The notes under the pieces were generated by a model that did not search any database, had not been told where the DNA came from, and worked only from the letters and a program-made list of their open reading frames with translations. A stretch of 64,000 bases of DNA from Roseicyclus sp. Lineage in GTDB: Bacteria; Pseudomonadota; Alphaproteobacteria; Rhodobacterales; Rhodobacteraceae. The stretch is taken from positions 124,001 through 188,000 of the forward strand of contig NZ_JAGYJN010000006.1 of the NCBI RefSeq assembly GCF_018402035.1, in the 5' to 3' direction. This document shows, one piece after another, positions 44,832 through 54,302 of this stretch (the first letter of the stretch is position 1; each line of letters starts with the position of its first letter). Both the position numbers and the translations under genes were made by a program.

Positions 44832-46931
44832 TCAGCCGTTCAGCGCCTCCCAGATCCGCGCGGCACTGAACGGCATTTGCGGTGGGGTGCGTCCCGTGGG
44901 GCGGAAAGCATCACTGATTGCATTCATGAAAGCGGCAGGTGCGCCCGTGGTCGATGCCTCGCCCACGCCCTTGGCGCCCAGCGGGTTCATTGGGCTGGGC
45001 GTTTCGCTATGTGACAGCCTCAAGGGCGGCAAATCATCGGCGCGCGGCATGGCGTAATCCATGAAGCTGCCGGTCAAAAGCTGCCCGTCCTCATCCAGCG
45101 CAATCGCCTCGAGCATGGTTTCGCCCAAGGCTTGGGCAAAACCCCCCCTGATCTGCCCTTCGACCTGAAGCGGGTTCACGAGCACACCTGCATCATCATG
45201 GCCATGGGCGGCCAATAGCCGTGGCGCGCCTGTCTCGGGGTCGATCTCGACCAGCACGCCGTAGGCACCAAAGGCCCAAGCTTGGCCTGCAACCTCGTAT
45301 TTGCTCTCGGCGGTGATGGGCAGGGACGCGCCCTCGGCCAATGCTTGCGTGATCTTGGCGCAAGCCTCGAGTAGCGCGCTGCCGCCGATGGCGGTGGCCC
45401 GGCTGCCCACTGCGCCGATCCCTTCGGTGACGCTGGCGGTATCGCCTGCCTCCAGCGTGATCGCCTCGGGCGGGATGCCCAAGGCGTCGCTCGCGATCTG
45501 CGAAAACGCGGTCAGGCGGCCATGGCCCTGTTGCGTGGCGCCCGTTGCGATATGGGCGGTGCCGTCTGGTTGGAGCGTGACACGCGCATATTCCCAGCCC
45601 GCTGCCGATGGATCGACGTAAAAGGCGATCCCCAAGCCCGCGATCCCGCCATTGGCCCGGATCGCGTCGCGCCGCGCGCGCAGCCCATCGAGATCGGCGG
45701 CGGCGGCGAAAGCGTCAAGTGCGGCGGCGTAATCGCCGCTGTCCAGCCGGTTGCCCGTGGCCGTGTCATGCGGCATGGCTGAGGCAGGCAAAAGATTGGC
45801 CTTGCGCAGGGCGATGGGGTCGCGCCCCGTTTCGGCGGCGGCCGCGTCGATCAGACGCTCGATAATCACATTGGCCTCGGGCCGTCCCGCGCCGCGATAA
45901 ATCCCCACCGGCGGGAGTGGGTGCGCATAAGCCTCGGTCGCGATATCGAGGGCGGGGATGGTATAGCCCGATGGCAAAACGCGCGCTGCGTTAAAGGCGG
46001 GCATCAATCCCGTGCCCGAGACCCAGCCGCCAAGCGGCGCTTCGATCCGCGCCTCTAGCGCCAAAAAGCGCCCATCGGCATCAAGGGCCAACCGCCCGCG
46101 CGTGATGAGGCCACGCCCATGGGCGGCGGAGAGGAATTCTTCCGAGCGGGTGGCGATCCAGCGCACATCACGCTTGAGGTGCAGCGCGGCCCAAACGGCG
46201 AAAACCTCTTCGGGATAGGTGAACCCCTTCATCCCAAAGCCGCCGCCGACATCGGGGGCCACGACCCGCACAAGGTTAGGGTCGATTTGCAAGATGCGGG
46301 TGACATCGTTCTTGGTGCGATGCGGGGTCTGGGTGGATTGAAAGATCGTCACCCCTTCGGTCGCGGGATCAAAGCGGATCGCCACGCCGCGCGGTTCCAT
46401 CGGCGATGGCGCGACACGGGGGTGGTGTGTTTCGACCGCGACGACATGGGCGGCGCTGGCAAAGGCAGCGGCAGGATTGCCCACATGCCAAGCGCGATGC
46501 GCCACACGCAGGGGGGCGGGCATGTCGCTGTCGGTGATGTCGAGCGTGATCAGATCGACAGCATCGGCCGCTTGGGCCGGGCTATCGGCCAACACGGCCA
46601 CGAGCGGCTCACCCACACAAGCGATGCGGTCACGCGCCAGCATGGGAAAGGGCAAGGGTGCGTCGATCTCAAGCACGGGGGCCAGATCGGGTGACGGGTT
46701 AGGCGGGAGATCGGCACCGGTGAACACCGCCACCACGCCGTGTGCGCTCAAGGCTTGCGCGATGTCGATGCCCGCGATCCGCCCGGTGGCCACGGGGCTG
46801 CGCAAAAAGGCCAGATGCAAGGGCCGATCAAGCGCGATATCGGCGGTATAGCGGCCCTGACCCTTCAAAAGTGCAGGGTCTTCGCGCCGGGGCAGCGCCA
46901 AGCCGATGGTGTTTTTCGCAAGCGTGTTCAT
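44832..46931 (-). CDS. Xanthine dehydrogenase/CoxL-family molybdopterin-binding subunit
   Basis: A 699-residue molybdenum hydroxylase large subunit. Seen: KGQGRYTADI at the N-terminus, VGGGFGMKGFTYPEE, the active-site loop IYRGAGRPEA (form II-like, not the VAYRCSFR of true CO dehydrogenase), TGATQQGHG and the catalytic-Glu motif GAKGVGEAS near the C-terminus. About 80-100 residues shorter than typical CoxL. No FAD or 2Fe-2S subunit gene is next to it, so electron partners must be elsewhere. Substrate unknown (aldehyde or heterocycle likely). Confidence 0.85.
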   Translation of the reverse strand: MNTLAKNTIGLALPRREDPALLKGQGRYTADIALDRPLHLAFLRSPVATGRIAGIDIAQALSAHGVVAVFTGADLPPNPSPDLAPVLEIDAPLPFPMLARDRIACVGEPLVAVLADSPAQAADAVDLITLDITDSDMPAPLRVAHRAWHVGNPAAAFASAAHVVAVETHHPRVAPSPMEPRGVAIRFDPATEGVTIFQSTQTPHRTKNDVTRILQIDPNLVRVVAPDVGGGFGMKGFTYPEEVFAVWAALHLKRDVRWIATRSEEFLSAAHGRGLITRGRLALDADGRFLALEARIEAPLGGWVSGTGLMPAFNAARVLPSGYTIPALDIATEAYAHPLPPVGIYRGAGRPEANVIIERLIDAAAAETGRDPIALRKANLLPASAMPHDTATGNRLDSGDYAAALDAFAAAADLDGLRARRDAIRANGGIAGLGIAFYVDPSAAGWEYARVTLQPDGTAHIATGATQQGHGRLTAFSQIASDALGIPPEAITLEAGDTASVTEGIGAVGSRATAIGGSALLEACAKITQALAEGASLPITAESKYEVAGQAWAFGAYGVLVEIDPETGAPRLLAAHGHDDAGVLVNPLQVEGQIRGGFAQALGETMLEAIALDEDGQLLTGSFMDYAMPRADDLPPLRLSHSETPSPMNPLGAKGVGEASTTGAPAAFMNAISDAFRPTGRTPPQMPFSAARIWEALNG

Positions 46932-47001
46932 GCGGTTCCCTGTCGTCTTTCCGGTCTAGGGTGATACTGTGGCTTTCGGTAGAAATGGCAAGGAGCCCAT
47001 G

Positions 47002-47775
47002 ATGCGTATTGCAGTGATCGGGGCGGGGGCTATCGGAAGATGGGTCATCGCGGCTTTGCAGCGCGAGGGTGCGGGGCCAGAGGCAGTGATCTTGCGCGAC
47101 ACGGCCAAGGGCATGCCCGGCCTGCGCGCTGTGGATCATATCGGCGAACTGCCGCCCGGCATCACCCATCTGGTCGATTGTGCGGGCCATCCCGGCCTCA
47201 AGGCGCATGGGGTCGCAGCGCTTGCCGCTGGCATCGATGTGGTCACTATCTCGCTTGGTGCTTTGGCCGATGATGGGCTTGCCGCTGATCTGCAGGCCGC
47301 CGCGATGGCGGGCAATAGCCGCCTGCATCTGGCCAGCGGCTCGGTCGGCGCGCTTGATCTGTTGCGCGCGGGCGCGGCGGGCGGGCTGAGCCATGTGCGC
47401 TACACCGGGCGCAAGCCCCCCGCCGCATGGCGCGGATCGGCCGCCGAGGATGTGCTCGATCTCGACGCACTGACCGCACCCGCCACCCATTTCACCGGCA
47501 CCGCGCGGCAAGCCGCCCTTGCCTATCCCAAGAATGCCAATGTCGCCGCCGCCGTTGCGCTGGCGGGGCGCGGCTTTGATCTGACCGAGGTGGTGCTCAT
47601 CGCCGATCCGGCCGCACCCGGCAATCTGCACGAGGTCGCGGCGCAAGGTGCCTTTGGTCAATTCACCTTGCAGGTGCAGGGCAACCCGCTGCCCGATAAC
47701 CCCAAAAGCTCGGGCCTTGCGGCGATGAGCATGCTGGCCGAGCTGCGCCGCTTGCGGGCTGCGATCACGACCTGA
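47002..47775 (+). CDS. nadX: Aspartate dehydrogenase
   Basis: NAD(P)-dependent enzyme turning L-aspartate into iminoaspartate, an alternative to NadB in NAD synthesis. In 257 residues: N-terminal Rossmann IAVIGAGAIGRWVI, the central SGSVGALDLLRAGAAGGL, RKPPAAWRG, and the C-terminal YPKNANVAAAVALAG region that forms the active site. The second ATG (47002) has better spacing to the AGGAG site than the first (46999). Confidence 0.85.
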   Translation: MRIAVIGAGAIGRWVIAALQREGAGPEAVILRDTAKGMPGLRAVDHIGELPPGITHLVDCAGHPGLKAHGVAALAAGIDVVTISLGALADDGLAADLQAAAMAGNSRLHLASGSVGALDLLRAGAAGGLSHVRYTGRKPPAAWRGSAAEDVLDLDALTAPATHFTGTARQAALAYPKNANVAAAVALAGRGFDLTEVVLIADPAAPGNLHEVAAQGAFGQFTLQVQGNPLPDNPKSSGLAAMSMLAELRRLRAAITT

Positions 47776-47862
47776 GCGGACTGGCGTGCTGCATCTGGAC
47801 ACCGGGGCCGCGCCTGTTAGGGTCGCGCGCTGTGCAAGATCACGCAATTGAGGGACACGACG

Positions 47863-48747
47863 ATGGCAAAGCTGGCATTTCTTGGGCTTGGGGTGATGGG
47901 CTATCCGATGGCGGGCCATCTCAAGGCCGCGGGTCATGACGTCACGGTCTATAACCGCACCACGGCCAAGGCCGAGGCTTGGGCCGCCCAGCATGGCGGT
48001 GACTTTGCCGCCACCCCGCGCGCGGCGGCCGAGGGGTGCGATTTCGTCCTCGCCTGTGTTGGCAATGATGATGATCTGCGCGCCGTTGTCACCGGCCCCG
48101 ATGGTGCGCTTGCGGGCATGAAACCCGGCGCGATCTTTGTCGATCACACAACAGTTTCGGCGACCGTGACCCGCGAGTTGGCCATGCAGGCCGCAGCCCT
48201 TGGTGTTGGCTATGTCGATGCGCCTGTCTCGGGCGGGCAGGCGGGGGCAGAAAACGGCAAGCTTGCCATCATGTGCGGTGGTGATGCGGCGCATTTTGCC
48301 GCCGCCGAGGCGATTGTTGCGGCCTATTCCAAAGCCACGGTGCATTTCGGCGATGTCGGTGCGGGGCAGTTGACCAAGATGGTCAACCAAATCTGCATCG
48401 CGGGCCTTGTGCAGGCGATGTCCGAGGGGCTGTTTTTCGCCATGCAAGCGGGGCTTGACCCCAAGAAGGTTGCCGATCTTGTCAGTCAAGGCGCGGGCGG
48501 ATCGTGGCAATTGGCCAATCGCGCAGGCACGATGGTGGACAACCATTTCAACCACGGTTTCGCCGTGGACTGGATGCGCAAGGATCTGGGCATTGCGCTG
48601 GGCCAAGCCAAGGAATTGGGCGTCGCGCTGCCCGTTACCGCTGTTGTCGATCAATTCTACGCCGAGGTGCAGCAGATGGGCGGCGGGCGCTGGGATACCT
48701 CGAGCTTGATCAAGCGCTTTCGCAAGATGACGGGCGGGTCGGTGTAA
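47863..48747 (+). CDS. 3-hydroxyisobutyrate dehydrogenase-family oxidoreductase
   Basis: A 294-residue beta-hydroxyacid dehydrogenase: N-terminal FLGLGVMGYPMAGHL, the substrate-binding DAPVSGGQAGAENGKLAIMCGG, and the active-site Lys in GQLTKMVNQI. The family reduces or oxidises 3-hydroxyisobutyrate, tartronate semialdehyde and related acids; which one is not clear here. Followed 5 bases after its stop by the start of mnmH, so the two are probably co-transcribed. Confidence 0.88.
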   Translation: MAKLAFLGLGVMGYPMAGHLKAAGHDVTVYNRTTAKAEAWAAQHGGDFAATPRAAAEGCDFVLACVGNDDDLRAVVTGPDGALAGMKPGAIFVDHTTVSATVTRELAMQAAALGVGYVDAPVSGGQAGAENGKLAIMCGGDAAHFAAAEAIVAAYSKATVHFGDVGAGQLTKMVNQICIAGLVQAMSEGLFFAMQAGLDPKKVADLVSQGAGGSWQLANRAGTMVDNHFNHGFAVDWMRKDLGIALGQAKELGVALPVTAVVDQFYAEVQQMGGGRWDTSSLIKRFRKMTGGSV

Positions 48748-48752
48748 ACCAA

Positions 48753-49799
48753 TTGGGCTTTGCCTTAACCGATTTGAACGCACTGCGTGCCGCAGGCTTC
48801 GACGCGATCATCGATGTGCGGAGTCCCGCAGAATATGCCGAGGATCATATCCCCGGTGCCATCTCCATGCCGGTGTTGTCGGACGCGGAGCGCGCCATCG
48901 TTGGGACGATCTACAAGCAAGAAAGCCCCTTCAAGGCGCGCAAGATCGGCGCGGCCTTGGTCGCGCGCAACGCCGCCCACCATATCGAGACCCAGCTCAT
49001 GGGCCATGACGGCGGCTGGCGGCCCTTGGTCTATTGCTGGCGGGGCGGTCAGCGCTCGGGCTCCTTCGCCGCGATCTTGCAACAGATCGGCTGGCGGGCC
49101 GAGGTGCTTTCCGGCGGCTATCGCACATGGCGGCGGCATGTGGTGTCTAAGCTTTATGACGCAACGCTGCCATTTCGGGTGATCCGCCTCGACGGGTTCA
49201 CCGGCACCGCAAAGACCGAGGTGTTGCAGCGTGTCGCGGCACTGGGTGGTCAGGTTCTCGATCTGGAAGGTTTGGCCTGCCATCGCGGCTCGATCCTTGG
49301 CGATGTTGTGGGGCCGCAGCCCGCGCAAAAAGGGTTCGAGACAGCGCTTGTCGCGGCCTTTGCGGGTTTCGATCCGCAGCGGCCCCTGCTGGTCGAGGCG
49401 GAATCGGCCCGGATCGGCGCTTTGCGCCTTCCCCCTGCTTTATGGGTGGCGATGCGGCACGCGCCCCGGATTGTGCTTGCGGCCGAACCGATGGCGCGCT
49501 CGCGCTATTTGGCGAGGATTTATGCCGATCTCATGGCTGACCGCGCGGGGCTCTCGCGGCGGTTGAACGGGCTGCGCGCCTTGGCTGGGCATGCGGTGGT
49601 CGATGACTGGCTCACGATGCTGGAGGCCGGACAGGCCGAGGCGCTGGCCGCCTCGCTTATCGCGCTGCATTACGACCCGGCCTATGGGCGGCTTCGCCAC
49701 GGTGACCCCACAGCCATCATCGCGCAGATCGATGCCGGGGATCTGGGCGATGCGGCCCTTGACCGTGCCGCGCAGGCCGTTTTGGCCGCGCTCGTCTGA
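48753..49799 (+). CDS. mnmH: tRNA 2-selenouridine synthase
   Basis: Replaces sulfur by selenium in 2-thiouridine at the tRNA wobble position. In 348 residues: an N-terminal rhodanese domain with Cys-95 in YCWRGGQRSGS, then a P-loop domain with GFTGTAKT (148-155). The second half of the loop is TAKT where GSGKT is usual, an Ala for Gly. The start is TTG at 48753: upstream frame lies in the previous gene and the next Met is inside the rhodanese fold. Confidence 0.88.
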   Translation: MGFALTDLNALRAAGFDAIIDVRSPAEYAEDHIPGAISMPVLSDAERAIVGTIYKQESPFKARKIGAALVARNAAHHIETQLMGHDGGWRPLVYCWRGGQRSGSFAAILQQIGWRAEVLSGGYRTWRRHVVSKLYDATLPFRVIRLDGFTGTAKTEVLQRVAALGGQVLDLEGLACHRGSILGDVVGPQPAQKGFETALVAAFAGFDPQRPLLVEAESARIGALRLPPALWVAMRHAPRIVLAAEPMARSRYLARIYADLMADRAGLSRRLNGLRALAGHAVVDDWLTMLEAGQAEALAASLIALHYDPAYGRLRHGDPTAIIAQIDAGDLGDAALDRAAQAVLAALV

Positions 49800-49872
49800 G
49801 CCTTGCCCCCTTTCCCTTGCTGCGCCCATTGGGTAACTGACAGCCGAAACCCGCTACGAGAGGCATGGACCC

Positions 49873-52800
49873 ATGGACAAGAGTTTCAACGCCGCCGAGG
49901 CCGAGGCCCGCATCTCCGCCCAGTGGGAGGCCAAGGGCTGTTTCAAGGCGGGTGCCAATGCCAAGCCGGGCGCAGAGCCTTATTCCATCATGATCCCGCC
50001 GCCCAATGTGACGGGCGTTTTGCATGTGGGCCATGCCTTCAACAACACGCTGCAAGATGTGCTGATCCGTTGGCACCGCATGCGTGGCTTTGACACGCTC
50101 TGGCAGCCCGGCACCGATCATGCGGGGATCGCCACGCAAATGGTGGTCGAGCGGGAATTGGCCAAACAGGGCAAATCCCGCCGCGACATGAGCCGCGAGG
50201 AATTTCTCTCCCATGTCTGGGCATGGAAGAAGCAATCGGGCGGCACCATCGTCAACCAGCTCAAGCGGCTGGGTGCGTCTTGCGATTGGTCGCGCGAGGC
50301 CTTTACCATGTCAGGCGCGCCGGGTGCGCCAACGGCCGAGGAGGGGAATTTCCACGACGCGGTGATCAAGGTCTTCGTCGATATGTATGACAAGGGCTAC
50401 ATCTATCGCGGCAAGCGGCTGGTGAACTGGGACCCGCATTTCGAAACCGCGATCTCCGATCTCGAGGTCGAGAATATCGAGACCGCGGGGCATATGTGGC
50501 ACTTCAAATACCCATTGGCGGGCGGGGCAACCTATGAATATGTCGAGAAAGATGCCGACGGAAATGTGACGCTGCGCGAGACGCGCGATTACATTTCCAT
50601 TGCCACGACGCGCCCCGAAACCATGCTGGGCGACGGCGCGGTGGCGGTGCATCCGGGGGATGAGCGGTATGCGCCCATCGTGGGGATGCTCTGCGAAATT
50701 CCCGTTGGCCCCAAGGAACACCGCCGCCTGATCCCGATCATCACCGATGAATACCCCGATCCGACTTTCGGCTCGGGTGCGGTCAAGATCACCGGCGCGC
50801 ATGATTTCAACGATTACGGCGTGGCCAAGCGGAACGGCATCCCCTGCTACCGCTTGATGGACACGCGCGCGCAACTGCGCGCCGATGGGGCACCCTATGC
50901 GGAAGCGGCTCAGATCGCCCAAGAGGTTGCCAATGGCGCGCGGGTGCTGACCGAGGGTGAGGCCGACGCGCTGAACCTTGTCCCTGATCATCTGCGAGGG
51001 CTTGACCGCTACGCGGCGCGTGCCTTGGTGGTGGCCGAGATCACCGCCGAGGGTCTGGCCGTGATGACCATGCCCGATGATCCGCGTTTGGGCAAAAAGG
51101 TGGGTTCCACCCACCCTACGGACGCTGCGCCGTCATCCTCGGGCGCTGTGCCGTCATCCTCGGGCTTGACCCGAGGATCCCAGGATCAAGAGATCCCCGG
51201 TCAAGCCGGGGATGACGCCCCTCAAGCCGGGGATGACGGCGTTGGGGTCGGCGACGACACCCCCGCCCTCGTCCCTCTTGTCGAGGCGAAGGCGATCACT
51301 CAGCCTTATGGCGACCGCTCCAAGGTGGTGGTCGAGCCGATGCTGACCGACCAATGGTTCGTCGACACCGCGAAAATCGTCGAACCGGCACTCGAGGCCG
51401 TGCGCTCGGGCCGCACCAAGATCATGCCCGAACAGCACCGCAAGGTCTATTTCCACTGGTTGGAGAATATCGAGCCATGGACCATCTCGCGCCAGCTCTG
51501 GTGGGGTCATCAGATCCCGGTGTGGTATGACGACGAGGGGCGCATGTATTGCGCCCCAACCGAGGCCGAGGCTATTGCCAAATCGGGCGGCAAGTCTTTG
51601 ACCCGCGACCCCGATGTTCTCGACACCTGGTTCTCCTCCGGCCTGTGGCCCATCGGCACGCTCGGCTGGCCGGAACAGACGCCCGAACTGAAGCGCTATT
51701 TCCCCACCTCCACCCTCGTCTCGGGCTTTGACATCATCTTTTTCTGGGTCGCCCGGATGATGATGATGCAGCTTGCCGTCGTGGGTGATGTGCCGTTCCG
51801 CGATGTCTATGTCCACGCCCTCGTCCGTGACGAGAAGGGGCGCAAGATGTCGAAATCCATCGGCAATGTCCTTGATCCATTGGAATTGATCGACGAATTC
51901 GGCGCCGATGCGGTGCGCTTTACGCTGACCTCCATGGCCGCGATGGGGCGTGATCTGAAGCTTTCGAAAGACCGCATCGCGGGCTATCGCAATTTCGGCA
52001 CGAAACTCTGGAACGCCGCGCGCTTTGCCGAGATGAACGATTGCAAGCCCGTGCCGGGCTTTGATCCGGCCAGCGTCACCCAGACGGTCAACAAATGGAT
52101 CATCGGCGAAACCGCGCGCGCGCGCATGGCACATGACGAGGCGCTGTCGGGCTACCGCTTCAACGATGCGGCAAACGGGCTTTACGCCTTTGTCTGGGGC
52201 CGGGTCTGCGACTGGTATGTGGAATTTGCCAAGCCGCTTTTGGCCGAAGCCGATGCCGCCGTGATCGCAGAGACACGCGCCACCATGGCTTGGGTCATCG
52301 ACCAATGCTTGATCTTGCTGCATCCCACCATGCCCTTCATCACCGAAGAGCTGTGGGGCGCCATTGCGGCCCGTGACACCATGTTGGTGCATGCCGATTG
52401 GCCCGCCTATGGTGCGGAACTGATCGATGCCGAGGCTGACCGCGAAATGGGTTGGGTCATCGGCTTGATCGAGGAAATCCGCTCGATCCGCGCGCAGATG
52501 CATGTGCCCGCTGGTCTCAAGGTGCAGCTGATGCAAATCGAGATCGACGCGCGGGGCCAAGCGGCCTTTGATCGCAACGCCACCATGATCGCGCGGCTGG
52601 CTCGCCTGTCCGAAGTGACGCCGGTGGACGCCATGCCCAAAGGCGCAGTCACCGTCGCCGCCGAAGGGGCGGTCTTTGGCCTGCCCATCGCCGATCTGAT
52701 CGATGTGGCCGAGGAAAAAGCGCGGCTGCAAAAGACGCTCGATAAGCTGGGCAAGGAAATCGGCGGACTTAAAGGGCGGCTGGGTAATCCCAAGTTCATC

Positions 52801-52911
52801 GAAAGCGCGCCGGAAGAGATCGTGGATGAAGCCCGTGAAAACCTTGCCGCCCGCGAGGAAGAAGCAGGCAAGCTATCCGAGGCGCTGGCGCGATTGGCGG
52901 CCATCGGGTGA
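49873..52911 (+). CDS. valS: Valyl-tRNA synthetase with an in-frame repeat insertion
   Basis: Class I aminoacyl-tRNA synthetase charging tRNA-Val, with an editing domain. In 1012 residues: HVGH at 51-54, the editing region with [24 protein letters not shown] at about 658, and the C-terminal coiled coil ([17 protein letters not shown]). Between [10 protein letters not shown] and [13 protein letters not shown] (about residues 410-457) lies a low-complexity Ser/Gly/Asp stretch that matches a DNA repeat (51099-51239), not the family. The frame stays open and both flanks are normal, so the enzyme is probably active. Confidence 0.95.
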   Translation: MDKSFNAAEAEARISAQWEAKGCFKAGANAKPGAEPYSIMIPPPNVTGVLHVGHAFNNTLQDVLIRWHRMRGFDTLWQPGTDHAGIATQMVVERELAKQGKSRRDMSREEFLSHVWAWKKQSGGTIVNQLKRLGASCDWSREAFTMSGAPGAPTAEEGNFHDAVIKVFVDMYDKGYIYRGKRLVNWDPHFETAISDLEVENIETAGHMWHFKYPLAGGATYEYVEKDADGNVTLRETRDYISIATTRPETMLGDGAVAVHPGDERYAPIVGMLCEIPVGPKEHRRLIPIITDEYPDPTFGSGAVKITGAHDFNDYGVAKRNGIPCYRLMDTRAQLRADGAPYAEAAQIAQEVANGARVLTEGEADALNLVPDHLRGLDRYAARALVVAEITAEGLAVMTMPDDPRLGKKVGSTHPTDAAPSSSGAVPSSSGLTRGSQDQEIPGQAGDDAPQAGDDGVGVGDDTPALVPLVEAKAITQPYGDRSKVVVEPMLTDQWFVDTAKIVEPALEAVRSGRTKIMPEQHRKVYFHWLENIEPWTISRQLWWGHQIPVWYDDEGRMYCAPTEAEAIAKSGGKSLTRDPDVLDTWFSSGLWPIGTLGWPEQTPELKRYFPTSTLVSGFDIIFFWVARMMMMQLAVVGDVPFRDVYVHALVRDEKGRKMSKSIGNVLDPLELIDEFGADAVRFTLTSMAAMGRDLKLSKDRIAGYRNFGTKLWNAARFAEMNDCKPVPGFDPASVTQTVNKWIIGETARARMAHDEALSGYRFNDAANGLYAFVWGRVCDWYVEFAKPLLAEADAAVIAETRATMAWVIDQCLILLHPTMPFITEELWGAIAARDTMLVHADWPAYGAELIDAEADREMGWVIGLIEEIRSIRAQMHVPAGLKVQLMQIEIDARGQAAFDRNATMIARLARLSEVTPVDAMPKGAVTVAAEGAVFGLPIADLIDVAEEKARLQKTLDKLGKEIGGLKGRLGNPKFIESAPEEIVDEARENLAAREEEAGKLSEALARLAAIG
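51099..51239. repeat. Composite palindromic repeat inserted in valS
   Basis: Starts with GGTGGGT-TCC-ACCCACC (51099-51115). A duplicated CCGTCATCCTCGGG follows (51130-51143, 51151-51164). Then come hairpins ATCCTCGGG/CCCGAGGAT (51156-51178) and ATCCCCGG/CCGGGGAT (51193-51213), which together form a larger inverted repeat from GTCATCC to GGATGAC. A partial third copy of TCAAGCCGGGGATGACG follows (51222-51238). Both the GGTGGGT and the GTCATCC...GGATGAC elements are ones I recognise as intergenic repeats in alphaproteobacteria. Confidence 0.85.
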
Positions 52912-52916
52912 GCTAA

Positions 52917-52985
52917 GCAAAACTGCAGTTTTGCCACCCGAAAACCTCGGGTTTTTCGTGCGCGGAAATCTCGAGATTTCCGCGC
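52917..52985. repeat. Array of three palindromes after valS
   Basis: GCAAAACTG/CAGTTTTGC (52917-52934, perfect 18 bp, CTGCAG core), an imperfect CGAAAACC-TC-GGGTTTTTCG unit (52939-52958), and a perfect 26-bp palindrome with CTCGAG core (52960-52985). The first two units correspond to those at 31808-31854. It starts 5 bases after the valS stop and precedes a DUF1992 gene by 23 bases. Confidence 0.8.
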
Positions 52986-53008
52986 CCTTTTCTGTTATCA
53001 TTTTGGGT

Positions 53009-53341
53009 ATGTCACGCTGGCTTGATCGTCTCGCTGAACGCCGCATGCTCAAGGCCCGGGCCGAAGGGAAGCTTTCGGGTCTTGCGGGCGAGGGCAAGCC
53101 CTTGCCCGAACATCCCGAAGCGGGTTTTGTCGATCCGGGGCTTGCGGTGGGTTATCGCATCATGGCCGAACATGGCGTTCTGCCCGAGGAGGTGGGGCTA
53201 CGCAAAGCAATCGCTATCGCAAAGGCGGACTATGCCCACACCAAGACCGCAGCAGACAAGCGCGCGGCCATGGCCAAGATCGCCACGCTTGACATGAAGC
53301 TGGCAATCGCGGTCGAGGCGCGGCAGAAATTTATGCGCTGA
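53009..53341 (+). CDS. DUF1992 (DnaJ-homologue subfamily C member 28-type) protein
   Basis: A 110-residue soluble protein: MSRWLDRLAERRMLKARAEGKLSGLAGEGKPLPEH, followed by GYRIMAEHGVLPEEVGLRKAI. This is the DUF1992 pattern (also called DnaJ homologue subfamily C member 28, conserved domain). No J domain is present. Function unknown. The start is fixed by the family N-terminus; a longer upstream frame overlaps valS. Confidence 0.9.
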   Translation: MSRWLDRLAERRMLKARAEGKLSGLAGEGKPLPEHPEAGFVDPGLAVGYRIMAEHGVLPEEVGLRKAIAIAKADYAHTKTAADKRAAMAKIATLDMKLAIAVEARQKFMR

Positions 53342-53371
53342 GCACGCCCGCCAAAGGTAGCGGTTCGCCGT

Positions 53372-54163
53372 TTAGGCGCGATGCGCCCCATCGGCCAGCC
53401 CCGCGACAAAACCCGCGATCTCGGCCACAGGCTTTCCCGCCCCGATCTGGGCCACGATGGCCGAGCCCACGACACAGCCATCGGCGATGGCGGCGATGGA
53501 TTGCGCAGCCTCGGGCGTTTTGATGCCAAAGCCCACGATCACCGGCAAATCGGTCTGCGCCTTGATCCGGGCAACCTCGGGGGCGACGTCGGCGGCTTGT
53601 GCCTCGGCGGCACCCGTGATGCCCGTGATCGAGACGTAGTAAACGAAACCGCTGGTATTTTGCAGCACCTTAGGCAGGCGCTTGTCATCTGTTGTAGGTG
53701 TGGCCAGCCGGATGAAATTCAAACCGGCGGCCTGCGCGGGGATGCACAGCTCATCATCTTCCTCGGGCGGCAGATCGACGATGATCAGCCCGTCGATGCC
53801 CGCCGCTTTCGCCTGCGCGAGGAAGGTATCCACGCCACGCGAATAGATCGGGTTGTAATAGCCCATCATGACGATCGGGGTCTTGTCGTCGTCCTTGCGC
53901 AATTCGCGCGCGATCTGGAGCGTTTTGTCGAGCGTCTGGCCCCCTTCCAGCGCGCGCTGGCCGGCAAGCTGGATCGTCTCGCCATCGGCCATCGGATCGG
54001 TGAAGGGCATGCCCAGCTCGATGATGTCGACGCCCGCCCGTGGCAGCGACTTCACGATCTCAAGCGAGGTCGCATAATCAGGGTCGCCCGCCATGACATA
54101 GGCCACGAAAGCCTTTTTGCCCTCGGCCTTCAGCCGTGCGAAGGTATCGTCGATCCGTGTCAT
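53372..54163 (-). CDS. trpA: Tryptophan synthase alpha chain
   Basis: Cleaves indole-glycerol phosphate to indole and glyceraldehyde 3-phosphate; works with TrpB. In 263 residues: catalytic Glu-49 in IIELGMPF and Asp-60 in [23 protein letters not shown] and [13 protein letters not shown]. Position 62 region reads GETIQ where GPTIQ or GPAIQ is common; the effect is unclear. trpB is not in the window on this side. Confidence 0.95.
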   Translation of the reverse strand: MTRIDDTFARLKAEGKKAFVAYVMAGDPDYATSLEIVKSLPRAGVDIIELGMPFTDPMADGETIQLAGQRALEGGQTLDKTLQIARELRKDDDKTPIVMMGYYNPIYSRGVDTFLAQAKAAGIDGLIIVDLPPEEDDELCIPAQAAGLNFIRLATPTTDDKRLPKVLQNTSGFVYYVSITGITGAAEAQAADVAPEVARIKAQTDLPVIVGFGIKTPEAAQSIAAIADGCVVGSAIVAQIGAGKPVAEIAGFVAGLADGAHRA

Positions 54164-54302
54164 ATCCGCCCCGTTCAGTGTTGTCCGGGCAGGGTTTGGG
54201 CCAAAGGCGCGGGGAAATCAATGGGCCGGTGTCTTGCGCGTGGTTGCCCCTTGGCCCGTCGCGCCGTAAAGGGGGGCGATTTCATGCAAAAGGGCGCGGA
54301 TC

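Noticed and set aside
44832-46931. Aerobic CO dehydrogenase large subunit (coxL form I)
   Set aside because: The active loop reads IYRGAGR instead of the Cys-containing form I loop, and no coxM/coxS lie nearby.
46828-48783. 651-codon open frame antisense to nadX and the dehydrogenase gene
   Set aside because: It spans two well-supported genes and their intergenic gap; composition is that of a shadow frame.
51154-52731. 525-codon open frame antisense to valS
   Set aside because: Shadow frame; contains translated repeat at its end and no domain.
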